Origin: Hemibagrus wyckioides
Taxonomy: Eukaryota > Chordata > Actinopteri > Siluriformes > Bagridae
DNA: 64,000 bases
Direction of reading: 5' to 3'
Assembly (NCBI RefSeq): GCF_019097595.1
Contig: NC_080719.1
Coordinates: 11,830,001-11,894,000 of the forward strand
The stretch's first letter is position 1. Each line of letters opens with the position of its first letter. Below the pieces are notes generated by a model. The model made no database searches, was not told where the DNA came from, and worked only from the letters and a program-made list of their open reading frames with translations. Below are positions 1-10,400 of this stretch, in pieces. The position numbers and the translations under genes are program-made.

Positions 1-741
1 CCCCGAGACTTTTGGGCAAATATTCTGTGGACTGATGAGACAAAAATTGAACATTTTAGAAGGTGTGTGTCCTGTTACATCTGGTGTAAAAGCAACAAAG
101 CATTTCATAAAAAGAACATCATACCAACAGTCAAACATGGTGGTGGTAGTTTGATAGTGTGATAGTGAGAGAATGTCCGGCCATCAGTTTGTGACCTCAA
201 GCTCAAGCGCACTTGGGTTATGCAATAATCCCAAACACACCAGCAAGTCCACCTCTGAATGGCTGAAGAAAAACAAAATTAAGGTTTTGGAGTGGCCAAG
301 TCAATGTCTGGACTTAAATCCGATTGAGATGCTGTGGTATGACCTTAAACAGTCCATTCATGCTCGAAAACCCTCCAGTGTGGCTGAATTAAAACAATTC
401 TGCAATTAGAGTGGGCCAAAATTCCTCCAAAGCCATGTAAAGACTCATTGCCAGTTATCGCAAACGCTTGATTGCAGTTGTTGCTGCAAAAGGTGGCACA
501 ACCAGTTATTAGATTGGGGGCAATTACTTTTTCACATAGTGCCAGGCAGGTTTGGACAGCTTTTTTTCCCTTAATAAATGAAATCATCATTTAAAAACTG
601 TATTTTGTATTTACTTGTATTATCTTTGTGTAATATTAAAATTTGTTTGATGATTTAAATCTAAGTGTGGCAGATATGCAAAAAATAAAATAAAATTAAA
701 AAAAAACAGGAAGGGGGCAAAAATCTTTTCACAGCATTGTA
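1..741 (+). mobile_element. Tc1/mariner-like DNA transposon, 3' part, dead
   Basis: The window opens inside a Tc1-like element. The transposase remnant (about 1-407) still shows the family signature LDLNPIEMLWYDLKQ near its end, which carries the catalytic Glu of the DDE triad. The upstream portion contains stops and frameshifts (for example near 155-175), so no complete transposase remains. After the coding remnant there is about 330 bp of AT-rich 3' region, ending in the run cttttcacagcattgta, which looks like the terminal inverted repeat of fish Tc1 elements. A TA follows, as expected for the target site. The 5' half and left terminal repeat lie outside the window. Assignment to the Tc1 superfamily is firm; the subfamily is not determined. 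Confidence 0.85.
173..409 (+). pseudogene. Tc1-like transposase C-terminal fragment
   Basis: This 78-codon open stretch is the C-terminal end of the transposase. It contains the NNPKHTSKSTSEWL segment typical of the region before the last catalytic residue, and the LNPIEMLWYDLK motif with the catalytic Glu. The reading frame is broken upstream, and the ATG used here is internal, so this is a fossil and not an expressed gene. The reading frame ends early compared with an intact transposase. Homologous non-coding sequence continues to about 490. Confidence 0.8.
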
Positions 742-979
742 TATCCTTATTTTTTTTTTTTCTCCTTCTCAATGGCGATGTTTTCTCTCTTCTGTATGGA
801 CTGTGTTTTATCTCTCAGTAGCTCAGACGAGGAGCTGAAGATGCTTTCATGAAGAATCTGAACGTTGTTCGTAAACATTTGCAAAAATAGTCAAGACAGT
901 AGCCGGGACAGAACCATCAGCTGTGCAGGATTTATTTGAAATTTTATTCTGAACTGAGGACTAAACCATCAGCTTGAAG

Positions 980-1034
980 ATGGGATCTGTGACTAAACTT
1001 GCATTTGCTGTTTTCCTTATCTCCTGCTCATCAG
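980..1034 (+). CDS. Possible orphan first exon encoding a signal peptide
   Basis: An ATG at 980 opens a 55-nt reading frame, MGSVTKLAFAVFLISCSS, which has the composition of a secretory signal peptide: a short polar start, a hydrophobic core, then small residues. It ends exactly at a GT donor (tcag|gtgggt), leaving phase 1, the usual phase of signal-peptide exons and the phase of exon 1 in the two mucin-like genes of this window. The LTR element is inserted 87 bp downstream, inside what would be intron 1. I could not find a matching downstream exon on the + strand before 7300. It may be the first exon of a gene disrupted by the insertion, of a gene with distant exons, or a chance ORF. Confidence 0.35.
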
Positions 1035-1116
1035 GTGGGTCTTGAATATATTTCTTAAAATAATAATCATTCAAGGGATTAAACATCTCGTGGATTTCTA
1101 TGTGCACAAGATAGGT

Positions 1117-1121
1117 GTAAC
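1117..1121. repeat. Target-site duplication, left copy (GTAAC)
   Basis: GTAAC lies immediately before the TGT that begins the 5' LTR, and the same five bases follow the 3' LTR at 5530-5534. Five bases is the usual duplication length for Ty3/Gypsy insertion. Confidence 0.85.
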
Positions 1122-1405
1122 TGTGCAAACAGAACCTGTACACCAGAGGGAGCCCTCGCCCGAGTATTAACATCATGAACTTACTTCTGGTTTGGAGGGC
1201 TTTTTAAACTGCCGGCTTTTCTGTGTTCATTGCGAAGAATTATTTCTCTGTGACTCTGTGCCAAGCCTTTGATATTTGACCTTGATTGCTACTGTGTATG
1301 ATCCCTGCCTGTTTCTAGTTCTACGATGTATTTCAATTCTCGGTTTTGATTTTGTTGGCTTGAATGTTTGATTTTCCGGTTTTCTGATCTTTCTGCCTGC
1401 CTATT
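1122..1405 (+). repeat. 5' LTR, 3'-truncated
   Basis: The segment from TGTGCAAACAGAACC to about ctgcctgcct aligns with 5160 to about 5440 of the 3' LTR. Shared landmarks are gtacaccagagggagccctc, gccaagcctttgat and ttgctactgtgtatga. The last ~90 bp of the LTR and the primer-binding site are absent, since gag-type sequence begins almost at once. A deletion across the LTR/leader junction is the simplest explanation. Confidence 0.85.
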
Positions 1406-1409
1406 CGTT

Positions 1410-2275
1410 CATCTGAGGATCCAGATCTTTGTGCCACCATTGTCCGCCTAGGACACCTGGTCTGTGCTTACCAGAATCAGGTGGCTGAGCTCCAAGACGC
1501 CAACATGCAGCTCCAACAGCAACCTCCCGCAGCCGCTGCAGCTCCTGCCCCACCACCGCACAGTGGTTCGCACTGCCGGAGAAGTTTGATCGATCCGCCA
1601 ACCGCTGCCAAGGCTTTCTCCACCAATGTGATAACTTCTTCACGCAACAGCCAGAAGTCTATGGCAGCGAAACCATCAGGTGTGCCTTCATGCTCTCTCT
1701 CTTAACAGGTAAAGTATTGGACTGGGCTTCAGCCGTTGGGGACTCGGATCCCCAGGTTAAAACTTCTGCAAGTTACTTTGCTAATTTGATCAAGGAAATC
1801 TTCGAGTACCTGGCGGGGGGTACGGCTATATCGGTTCAGTTGCTGGAATTACACCAAGGGTCGAATACTGCAGCTGATTTTGCGATTAAGTTCCGCACGC
1901 TAGCGGCACAGTCGGGGTGGAATGAGCCCACACTCATGGCAGTGTTTCGTGAAGGGCTCAATCAGGAACTGAAAGCTAAGATGGCATGCCGCGAGATGGA
2001 TGTTTCACTGTCTCAATACATCTCTATGGCCATCCGCCTAGACAATCTCTGCCGTCAGCACCGACCTCCAGCTGCCTTGCTTCGTTCCATGCCCTGCCGA
2101 ATGACGGAATACCCCATTTCCCGAGATGAGCCTGCTGAACCCATGCAACTGGGGAGGTCCCGTGTCACAGAGGAAGAACGTGAGCGATGCACCCAACTGC
2201 AGCTGTGCTACTACTGCGGGAAACCTGGTCATTGAGTATTCCACTGTCCTGCTAAACCAACCACATCCCAGGTAG
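1410..2275 (+). pseudogene. Retrotransposon gag (broken)
   Basis: This is a Gag remnant of the PEG10/Sushi-like kind. An N-terminal Gln/Pro/Ala-rich part (to about 1560) is in frame 2. The capsid-like part continues in frame 1 from about 1570 (LPEKFD, then MLSLLTGKVLDWA, then FAIKFRTLAAQSGW). The join between frames around 1555-1573 looks like loss of one base. Near the end a CCHC zinc knuckle starts with CYYCGKPGH, but an in-frame TGA at 2233-2235 falls before its last Cys. The same frame continues after the stop into protease, as in elements that make one Gag-Pol polyprotein. Confidence 0.85.
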
Positions 2276-2280
2276 AAGTT

Positions 2281-3150
2281 GTGAGAATGGCTTCTAAAGT
2301 TTTTTTTCCGGTTCTTTTTCTCCACAATGACTCTCACTTTTCTGCCATAGCGTTAATTGATTCTGGGTCTGCTGTTAACCTGATTGACATCAGCGTGGTG
2401 CAAGAACACAACATCCCCACCATTCCATGCACACCGCCGCTACGGGTGACCACCATCAACGACCAGCCGATCAGGGAGGGCCTTCTAACACATCACACAC
2501 CTCTGCTGGACATTCAGATTGGATTATTTCACTGTGAGAAGTTGAGATTCTTCATCATTTCCTCACCATCCAATCTGGTTATCCTGGGCCTCCCCTGGCT
2601 CCAGCTTCATGATCCTGACATATCTTGGAAGGAAGGGGAATTGAGAAGGTGGTCTACTTTCTACAGAGAGAACTGTTTTCATGATCACGTAACCCACTCA
2701 TGCTTTGCCACGTCCATTGAAAGCCCAGAATCACCTCTCCAAGTTAACCTGCCCAGAGAATATCACGAGTTTCAAGAAGTTTTCAGCAAAGAAAAGGCGA
2801 CCCAGTTACCCTTACATCAACCATGGGACTGTGCGATTGATTTTCTTTCTAACACAACGCCACCTAGGAGCCGCGATTACCCCCTGTCACTCCCCGAAAA
2901 ACGTGCCATGGAGGAGTATATCGAAGAAGCCCTCGCTGCCGGATTTATCTGCCTGTCTACATCACCAGCAGCAGCGGCGTTTTTCTTCGTAGAGAAGAAG
3001 GATGGGGGCCTCCAGCCAGGCATTGACTTTGGAGAACTGAACGCCATTACCGTTCCTTACCCATATTCTCTTCCATTGGTTCCTGCCGCTCTCGAGCAAT
3101 TTCAGGGGGCAAGAAATTTCACGAAGCTGGACTTACGTGGACTTACGTAG
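2281..3150 (+). pseudogene. Retrotransposon protease and N-terminal reverse transcriptase
   Basis: This open frame begins with a retropepsin-like domain. The active-site motif is [13 protein letters not shown], near 2350-2390, with the later hydrophobic segment [10 protein letters not shown]. It continues through the RT entry region ([15 protein letters not shown]) into the first RT motifs ([16 protein letters not shown] and FTKLDL). It stops at 3148-3150 because a 10-bp direct duplication (tggacttacg at 3128-3137 and again at 3138-3147) throws the frame. The ATG at 2281 is not a real start, since the frame runs on from gag. Confidence 0.88.
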
Positions 3151-3910
3151 TGCATATAACCTCATCCGCATGAGAGAGGGCGATGAATGGAACACCGCTT
3201 TTCACACAACACATGGACATTATGAATATCTTGTGATGCCATATGGACTCACCAACGCTCCCGCAGTCTTCCAATCTCTGATCAATGAAATTTTTCGAGA
3301 CATGCTGAACAAGTTCGTCATTGCTTACATTGATGATATTCTGATCTACTCATCCAATCTCCAGCAACATATATCACATGTCTGTACCATTCTTCAATGC
3401 CTAACTGAACACCATCTATATGTCAAGCTGGAAAAGTGTGAATTTCATCACCCCTCCATCACCTTTCTGGGCTATGTCATTTCACATCGAGTAGTAGAAA
3501 TGGACAAAAACAAAGTTTCTGCTATCACATCCTGGCCTGAACACACTACAGTCAAGGAATTACAACATTTGTTAGGATTCGTGAACTTTTATCGACACTT
3601 TATCAGGAATTATAGTTCCATAGCCAGCCCATTGACATCACTGCTGAAGGGCAAGCCTAAAAAAATACAGTGGACTGAGCAAGCTAAAATGGCATTTCAG
3701 AGACTTAAAAGGAGTTTTTCTTCCGCTCCAATCCTCTGCCATCCTAATCCCGAGCTGCCGTTTATAGTGGAAGTGGACGCCTTGAACAGTGGCATTGGGG
3801 CCATGCTTTCCCAGCGACAACTGGACACTGGTAAAGTTCACCTTTTTCCCATAAACTCACGCCAGGGTAGAATAATTACGATGTGGGAAATTGGGAATTG
3901 CTGTCAATAA
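3137..3910 (+). pseudogene. Retrotransposon reverse transcriptase (core) and start of RNase H
   Basis: The palm and thumb of RT continue in frame 2 after the duplication. The frame shows [15 protein letters not shown] and the catalytic YIDDIL, which carries the two adjacent Asp residues. [11 protein letters not shown] follows, and the first RNase H strand is near [20 protein letters not shown] stop at 3908-3910 ends it. RNase H sequence continues in another frame ([10 protein letters not shown] and VVTDHRNL, about 3905-4000), where another stop follows. Confidence 0.9.
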
Positions 3911-4110
3911 AGGCCGCACTGGAGGAATGGAGACACTGGCTAGAAGGGGCTCACCACCCGTTCCTAGTTGTCACTGACCACAGAAACCTGGTGTACCTCT
4001 GAGACGCAAAACGTCTAAACCCTTGTCAAGCCAGGTGGGCCATCTTCTTCACTAGGTTTAAGTTTTCAGTCTCCTACCGACCAGGTTCAAAGAATGGGAA
4101 AGCAGCCACC

Positions 4111-4728
4111 TTGTCCCAGATCCACGATACCATCGACCTACCACAGTGCCCAGAACCGATCTTTCCATCCAGTCTACAGATAGCCCCCATACAGTGGAAC
4201 TTAATGGTGGAAATTGAACGTGCCCACTCTACTGAAGCTCCTCCATCAACCTGTCCACCAGAGAAAGTGTATGTTCCCACTAGTCTCCGACAGAGAGTAC
4301 TGCAGTGGACACATGAAAGCCCAAGTTCCGGACATCCAGATATCCACAGAACGATCCGGCTGTTACGACAAAGATTCTGGTGGACATCTCTCACCCATGA
4401 CACTGAGGACTATGTCCATTCTTGCTCTACCTGTTCACAATCCCGAACGAGCTGCCAGCTGCCAGAAGGCCTCCTAGAGCCTCTACCGATTCCCTGTCGA
4501 CCCTTGTCACACCTATCCATGGACTTCCTAACTGACCTCCCAGTATCGCAGGGGTTTACCACTGTGATGGTGGTCATAGACCGGTTCTCTAAGGCATGTA
4601 AGCTGTTTCCCCTGAAAGAATTACCCACAGCTATGGAGACTGCCCAAGCAATTTTCCAGACTGTTTTTCGCCACTATGGACTCCCCGAAGACATCATGTC
4701 AGATCGTGGCCCACAGTTCACCTCCTGA
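4111..4728 (+). pseudogene. Retrotransposon integrase, N-terminal zinc domain and partial core
   Basis: The HHCC zinc-binding domain is visible: the His around HESPSSGHP and the paired Cys in [11 protein letters not shown]. The catalytic core follows with the first Asp (MDFLTDLP) and the second (SDRGPQFTS). A stop at 4726-4728 interrupts it. Homology runs only to about 4765 (SAFCKQLGI), after which the sequence jumps to the distal integrase, so the catalytic Glu region is deleted. Confidence 0.88.
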
Positions 4729-4769
4729 GTGTGGTCAGCATTCTGTAAACAGCTCGGGATAAATGTCAA

Positions 4770-5158
4770 GTAGGGCAACAGGTATGGCTCTCCACCAAAA
4801 ACCTGAGACTTAAGCTGCCCTGCCATAAACTCAGCCAGAGGCTAATCGGCCCATTCAGGATAGTGCGTCAAGTAAACCCAGTTTCCTACCACCTTGACTT
4901 ACCAGCATCACATCGCATCTCCCCCACTTTCCACATCTCACTACTCAAACACTTCCACGAACCCCAAACTGCCAACCCAGCTACCAACGCACCACCCCCT
5001 CCACTGGACATTGATGGCTCCCTCACCTATCAGGTACACTCGATTCTTAACTCCCATCATCGAAGGGGCCATCTCCAGTACCTGGTGGATTGGGAGCTCC
5101 TCGCCAACGGGGACGCTCGCATCGTAGAACACCGAGATGTGTTCCTAGAGGAGGGGTT
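4770..5158 (+). pseudogene. Integrase C-terminal region with chromodomain-like segment
   Basis: After the deletion the sequence resumes in the GPF/Y-type module (LIGPFRIV, at about 4840). It goes on with [11 protein letters not shown] and a chromodomain-like stretch ([19 protein letters not shown], then VDWE), which marks the element as a chromovirus. The chromodomain's distal half is disturbed. An oligopurine run, agaggagggg (about 5147-5156), sits just before the 3' LTR and is the expected polypurine tract. Confidence 0.8.
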
Positions 5159-5159
5159 C

Positions 5160-5529
5160 TGTAATGAGGCAAGTAGAACCTGTACACCAGAGGGAGCCCT
5201 CGCCTGAGTATTAACATCTGGGACTTACTTCCGATTTTTAGGCTATTTAAACAGCTGGCTTTCCTTTGTTCTTTGCGAAGCGTCATTTCTCATTGAGTAC
5301 ATGCCAAGCCTTTGATTGTTCAAGTCTGGATTGCTACTGTGTATGACCTCTGCCTGTTATAGTTCTACTACAAATTTCGTTTTGGTGTCTTTTTGCAAGT
5401 ATATTTGTTTTCTCAGTTTCTGACTTTTCTGCCTGCCTTATTGTTTTTGATTATTGCCTGCTATTTCTGTTTATAAATAAAGATCTGCATCATGGATTCT
5501 GCTGCATTCGCCTCGAGTGATATGTCACA
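5160..5529 (+). repeat. 3' LTR (370 bp, complete)
   Basis: It begins TGT and ends ACA, immediately followed by the GTAAC duplication. A TATTTAAA box-like run lies near 5245, and AATAAA at 5476-5481 is the probable poly(A) signal. It is longer than the surviving 5' LTR because that copy is truncated. Confidence 0.88.
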
Positions 5530-5534
5530 GTAAC
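5530..5534. repeat. Target-site duplication, right copy (GTAAC)
   Basis: Matches 1117-1121 exactly and abuts the ACA end of the 3' LTR. Confidence 0.85.
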
Positions 5535-5595
5535 CTTCTGATGCTGGACTTCATCAGGAAAAGCTGAAATTGCTGCACATGCATATGTGTGTATC

Positions 5596-5649
<54 letters not shown>
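5596..5649. repeat. GATA tetranucleotide microsatellite and adjoining C run
   Basis: About thirteen GATA units, followed within 10 bp by a run of C (about 5658-5670) and a short CA stretch. Confidence 0.95.
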
Positions 5650-5670
5650 CAGTGGCACCCCCCCCCCCCA

Positions 5671-7369
5671 CACACACACTACACAGACACACTTGATACT
5701 CAAAGTATCGTTTGTGTCCCCCCACTTTCAAATTCACTTGTTATGATTTTTTAACCACACACCATCATCGCCACTGAGGAGCAGAACCGATCAGGACACA
5801 GAGATGTTTGTGAGATTGTGTGACAATCTTGCATCCTGTGTACCAAATCTATTGTGTTATCAATTTCCCCATCCTTTTGGATTACAAAAGTAACGATTAC
5901 AGATCATTACTTCCTACCCTGCTATAATACAGTGTTGGACGCATCAAAATGATCTAATTTAGGTATTTGTGCTACACAGATTTTTAGCACCAGGAATGTA
6001 AATATTTTAATTTGTTCAAGTCATAATCAACATTTTCATATAATTACATATTAATTTCACATATTAAAAGTAGTGATTCAATGCACACAGGTCACAAAAG
6101 CTTTTTTTTCTATTCTAAACCCCTGCGGTTTGGTGGGATGTGTCTCTGACAAACATTTTCAGGTACAGCGGTTAGTTTGAAATAAAAGTTTGTTTAACAG
6201 TGGAAATTGAGTCTAACATTATTTAAATTTTATTCACACACAAAACATTAATGGTGAACATGTTTGACTTTAAAATGATTCTCTTTTTGGTGAGTCTTGG
6301 TGATCAGCCCCTATTAAACAATAAATAAAATAAGACATCTTTTTTATATACATAGTTTAGTAGCCTACTATTCTTTTTGGCAGAATTTATCATTATAATC
6401 AACTTAATTATTTTCTGGATTTTGTATCCCTGATGTAGTCCAGCATGAGAAACTCACTAGAGTATTAACAAAATTTATGATAAATGCTTAAAAATGACAG
6501 TGCTGTGTTATTTTGTTGAAATGTAGTTTTTAAAATAAAAAAGTATTACATCGAACTATATAATTGACCGGGGAAGAAAGTCCCTGGATGCTGGAGATGG
6601 TGCTGTAGCAGCGACTGTGGCAGCTAGAGATGCCTCCATGCCACTGTGAGATGCTGATGCTGCATTTTGTGCCAGCCCCTGCTGTCCTCAGTGAATGTTT
6701 ATTTTTACCCCATGTGTGAGGTCATACCACGTATAAGAGATAAATCATGGTTTATGCAATGTGAGCTATATGGAAGAATGAGTGTTGCACTTTTCTCTAT
6801 TGATTTCATTGCACTGCAGAATATGCTTAATTAATTTGTTAGTATATTTATTAGCTAAAGCAGAATGTTAACAGACACCAAAACACAATGTTGTACTTAA
6901 ATATTACAAAAATAAGAATATGCTAAACATACATCCAGAATACCCCACATAAAAAGAATTACAATAAAAAAATATACTTAAAATGTACATATATAGTAGC
7001 ATAAAGGATATCACCATATTTACTTCATTAATTTCCCTTGTTTGATAATCTTTTTAATAACCATTATACATTATAGAAGGTATTTTCTTGTCCAAAAGAC
7101 AGTTTTAATAACAAGGTTCTATAAAAATAGTCACCACATCTCTTAATGCAAACTATATAACTGCATTGATGAAGGGTAGCAAAATAAAACACAACAATGC
7201 TTACATGTTTGGACGTAATGTCAGAGAAATGAAATGAAACAGTAGTCATCCCTCACTGATAATGCCACACAGTAAATTTTAAATTTGAAAGTGCAAATTT
7301 TTTCTTATCTTCTTTGCTTTTCTATCCACACTAAAACAGCATTTTTGAGATTTTTGCCACAGGTGATCC
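5671..7369. other. AT-rich intergenic DNA, no gene seen
   Basis: This holds AT-rich sequence with scattered stops in every frame. It presumably includes the 3' untranslated and flanking DNA of mucin-like gene 1 (minus strand). ATTAAA-type poly(A) hexamers for that strand are possible at 7104-7109 and 7053-7058, but no canonical AATAAA was found close to the stop codon. Confidence 0.5.
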
Positions 7370-7447
7370 TTAAGGTGTGATTTGCTGAATCTTCTTCACT
7401 GTAATCTTAATGTTTTGATTAAAGTTAGCCTGGATGAATCTGGAAAA
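7370..7447 (-). CDS. Mucin-like gene 1, exon 4 (C-terminus)
   Basis: The acceptor tttcag|TTTTCC opens a 78-nt phase-0 exon of 25 codons plus TAA. It encodes FSRFIQANFNQNIKITVKK then IQQITP. Length and final motif match exon 4 of gene 2 (TVKKIQQVSP), which strongly supports both models. Confidence 0.75.
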   Translation of the reverse strand, partial: FSRFIQANFNQNIKITVKKIQQITP

Positions 7448-10400
7448 CTGAAAGTAAATAAAAAAAATATATATAAACATACTGGAACAACAGATTTTAC
7501 CTTATGCATAGCTTTATTATGAACATACACTATATGGCCAAATGTTTGTGGACACCTGACCATTACAACCATGTAAGGTCTTCCACTAAATGTCAAACCA
7601 TGTTCTAATGGACCTTACTTTGTGGATAGGGCATTGTCTTGCTAGAACTGGTTTGAGCTAGCCCTGTTAGTTTCAGTAAGGTAAAACTGTAATGCTACAG
7701 TGTTTAAAGGCACCTTATATAATTGTGTGATTCCAGCTTTGTGGCAAAAGTTTAAAAGACCCACATATGATTGTGACGGTTAGCTGTTGGCAAACTTTTG
7801 GACATATAATCATATGGTATCATAATCATATGTTAGTTATATAAGGAATAAAACAAGATTGGCTATGCGGCTGTAGTAAAATAATTCACATCAGAGTGGT
7901 GTGATACAACTTGGCACAAAGTATCCTGAAGTGTTTTATGTCTTTTATTCAACAGTGATTTGAATTTCAAAATTACATTACAGCAGCTATAATCACATAT
8001 TTGTTGTCAAAAAACAAATAAATATATAAAAGTAACACTTATGAGAGGAGACTCCAGCTTTGTAAGGGTCAGTATGATTTCTGCCACTGGAGACGTTTTA
8101 GGACAGAATGATTATTTAGAGCTGTTATAATGTAGATCGGAACAGGAACTCTTGTGAACTAGTGTATAAACAGAAGTATAATGTTTTGAAGTATAGCAAA
8201 AGCATGGCCTTACCTCATCTATATAGGCTATGATTTTTTCATTGCTTAGTTCAGTGACAGATAGCATCCTAACTACTGCTTGAGCAAATGCAGTAGAGCC
8301 TAGAGAAATCAAAACAGATAAACAAAAGTTATTTTTAATAACAAGACATTATGCATCCATCTAAAATATAATAAAAAAATGTAAACAATATCAAGGGTTA
8401 AACATCGTACTTGAAGGTGAAGCTGTTGGTGGTTGAATTGTTTGGGGAGAGGTGGATTTTTTGGTGGTTGTAGGAAGAGTTATAGTGCTTTTGCTGGTTG
8501 TTATCGAAGGAATTGTAGTTGTTTTTGTAGAGGTGGTTGTTATAATTGTTGTAGAAGAAGCTGTGTCTGTTTTTGCAAAGGTGCTTGTGATGTTTATTGA
8601 AAGATGTGAAGATGTTTTTGTAGAGATGGTTGTGGTGTTGGTTGTTGTTGGTCCAGCGGTAGTGGTTGTTGTATTTGGAAAAGATGCTAGTGATGTTGCA
8701 GAGTTTGTGGTTGTGTTGATTGTTTTTGGAGGAGTTGAAAGTCCTTTTGTAAAGGTGGTTATATTTATTAACATGGGACCAATGGTGGTAGATATATTTG
8801 GAGGAGTTGTTGTTGGAGAAATAGCTGCTGGAAAAATGGTTGCTGCTGTAATTGTTGTTGTTGGACTGCTGGTTTTTAGGTTTATGGCTGTTGTTCCTGG
8901 AGCTGCAGATACTGAGGGTTGGGCTGTAGATGTTACAAATAGAGATGGTGGGGTGGTCATACTTGAGGGAAATGTGGTTGTGTTGGTTTGTGAAGTGGTA
9001 TTTACAGGAGATGCGGATGTTAGTGTGGTAGTTGTGTTGGTTGTTGGTATTGTGGATGTTGTTGGAAGGGTGATAGGGGTGGTGTGAAGAATTGTTGGAG
9101 GAGCTGTAGAAGTACTTGTCATTAATTGGGCTGCTGGATTTGAGAGAAATGATGAAGTTGTATTGCTTGTTGAAGATGTGGCTGTTGAAGGACTTGTGGT
9201 AATTATTGTGCTTGTATTTGGAGTATTTGCTATGGTGGATGTATTGGAAGAGACATTTGATGTAAATATATCTGTGCTGGTTGCAGCTGTAATTGTTGTT
9301 GTTGAACTGCTGGGTTTTAGGTTTATGACTGTTGTTCCTGGAGCTGCAGTTACTGAGGGCTGAGCTGTAGATGTTACAAATAGAGATGGTGGGGTGGTTA
9401 TACTTGAGGGAAATGTGGTTGTGTTGGTTTGTGAAGTGGTATTTACAGGAGATGTGGAGGTTTGTGTGTTAGTTGTATTGGTTGTTGGTATTGTAGATGC
9501 TGTTGGAAGGGTGGTAGGGGTGGTGTGAACATTTGTTGGAGGAGCTGTAGAAGTACTTGTCATTAATTGGGCTGCTGGACTTGAGAGAAAAGATGAAGTT
9601 GTGTTGCTTGTTGAAGATGTGGCTGTTGAAGGACTTGTGGTAATTATTGTGCTTGTATTTGGAGTATTTGCTATGGTGGATGTATTGGAAGAGACATTTG
9701 ATGTAAATATATCTGTGCTGGTTGCAGCTGTAATTGTTGTTGTTGAACTGCTGGGTTTTAGGTTTATGGCTGTTGTTCCTGGAGCTGCAGTTACTGAGGG
9801 TTGAGCTGTAGATGTTACAAATAGAGATGGTGGGGTGGTTATACTTGAGGAAAATGTGGTTGTGTTGGTTTGTGAAGTGGTATTTACAGGAGATGTGGAG
9901 GTTTGTGTGTTAGTTGTATTGGTTGTTGGTATTGTAGATGCTGTTGGAAGGGTGGTAGGGGTAGTGTGAACATTTGTTGGAGGAGTTGTAGAAGTACTTG
10001 TCATTAATTGGGCTGCTGGATTTGAGAGAAAAGATGAAGTTGTGTTGCTTGTTGAAGATGTGGCTGTTGAAGGACTTGTGGTAATTATTGTGCTTGTATT
10101 TGGAGTATTTGCTATGGTGGATGTATTGGAAGAGACATTTGATGTAAATATATCTGTGCTGGTTGCAGCTGTAATTGTTGTTGTTGAACTGCTGGGTTTT
10201 AGGTTTATGGCTGTTGTTCCTGGAGCTGCAGATACTGAGGGTTGGGCTGTAGATGTTACAAATAGAGATGGTGGGGTGGTCATACTTGAGGGAAATGTGG
10301 TTGTGTTGGTTTGTGAAGTGGTATTTACAGGAGATGCGGATGTTAGTGTGGTAGTTGTGTTGGTTGTTGGTATTGTGGATGTTGTTGGAAGGGTGATAGG

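Larger units (their letters stand above)
742..1121 (+). other. Unique spacer between the Tc1 remnant and the LTR element
   Basis: This 380-bp stretch is not part of either transposon. It holds a T-rich tract near 750-765 and then ordinary-composition sequence leading into a possible first coding exon (980-1034). Its right edge is the GTAAC target site of the retrotransposon. Confidence 0.6.
1122..5529 (+). mobile_element. Ty3/Gypsy chromodomain-type LTR retrotransposon, inactive
   Basis: A 4.4-kb LTR element in + orientation. It has related LTRs at 1122-about 1405 (truncated) and 5160-5529, and a 5-bp GTAAC duplication on both flanks. The internal order is gag with a CCHC zinc knuckle, aspartic protease, reverse transcriptase, RNase H, then integrase with a C-terminal chromodomain-like segment. 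That protease-RT-RNaseH-integrase order is the Ty3/Gypsy order. The element is dead: the end of the 5' LTR and the primer-binding site are missing, there is a frameshift in gag, a TGA in the zinc knuckle, a 10-bp duplication that shifts RT, stops near RNase H, and a deletion removing the distal integrase core. The two LTRs have diverged visibly, so the insertion is not recent. Confidence 0.93.
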
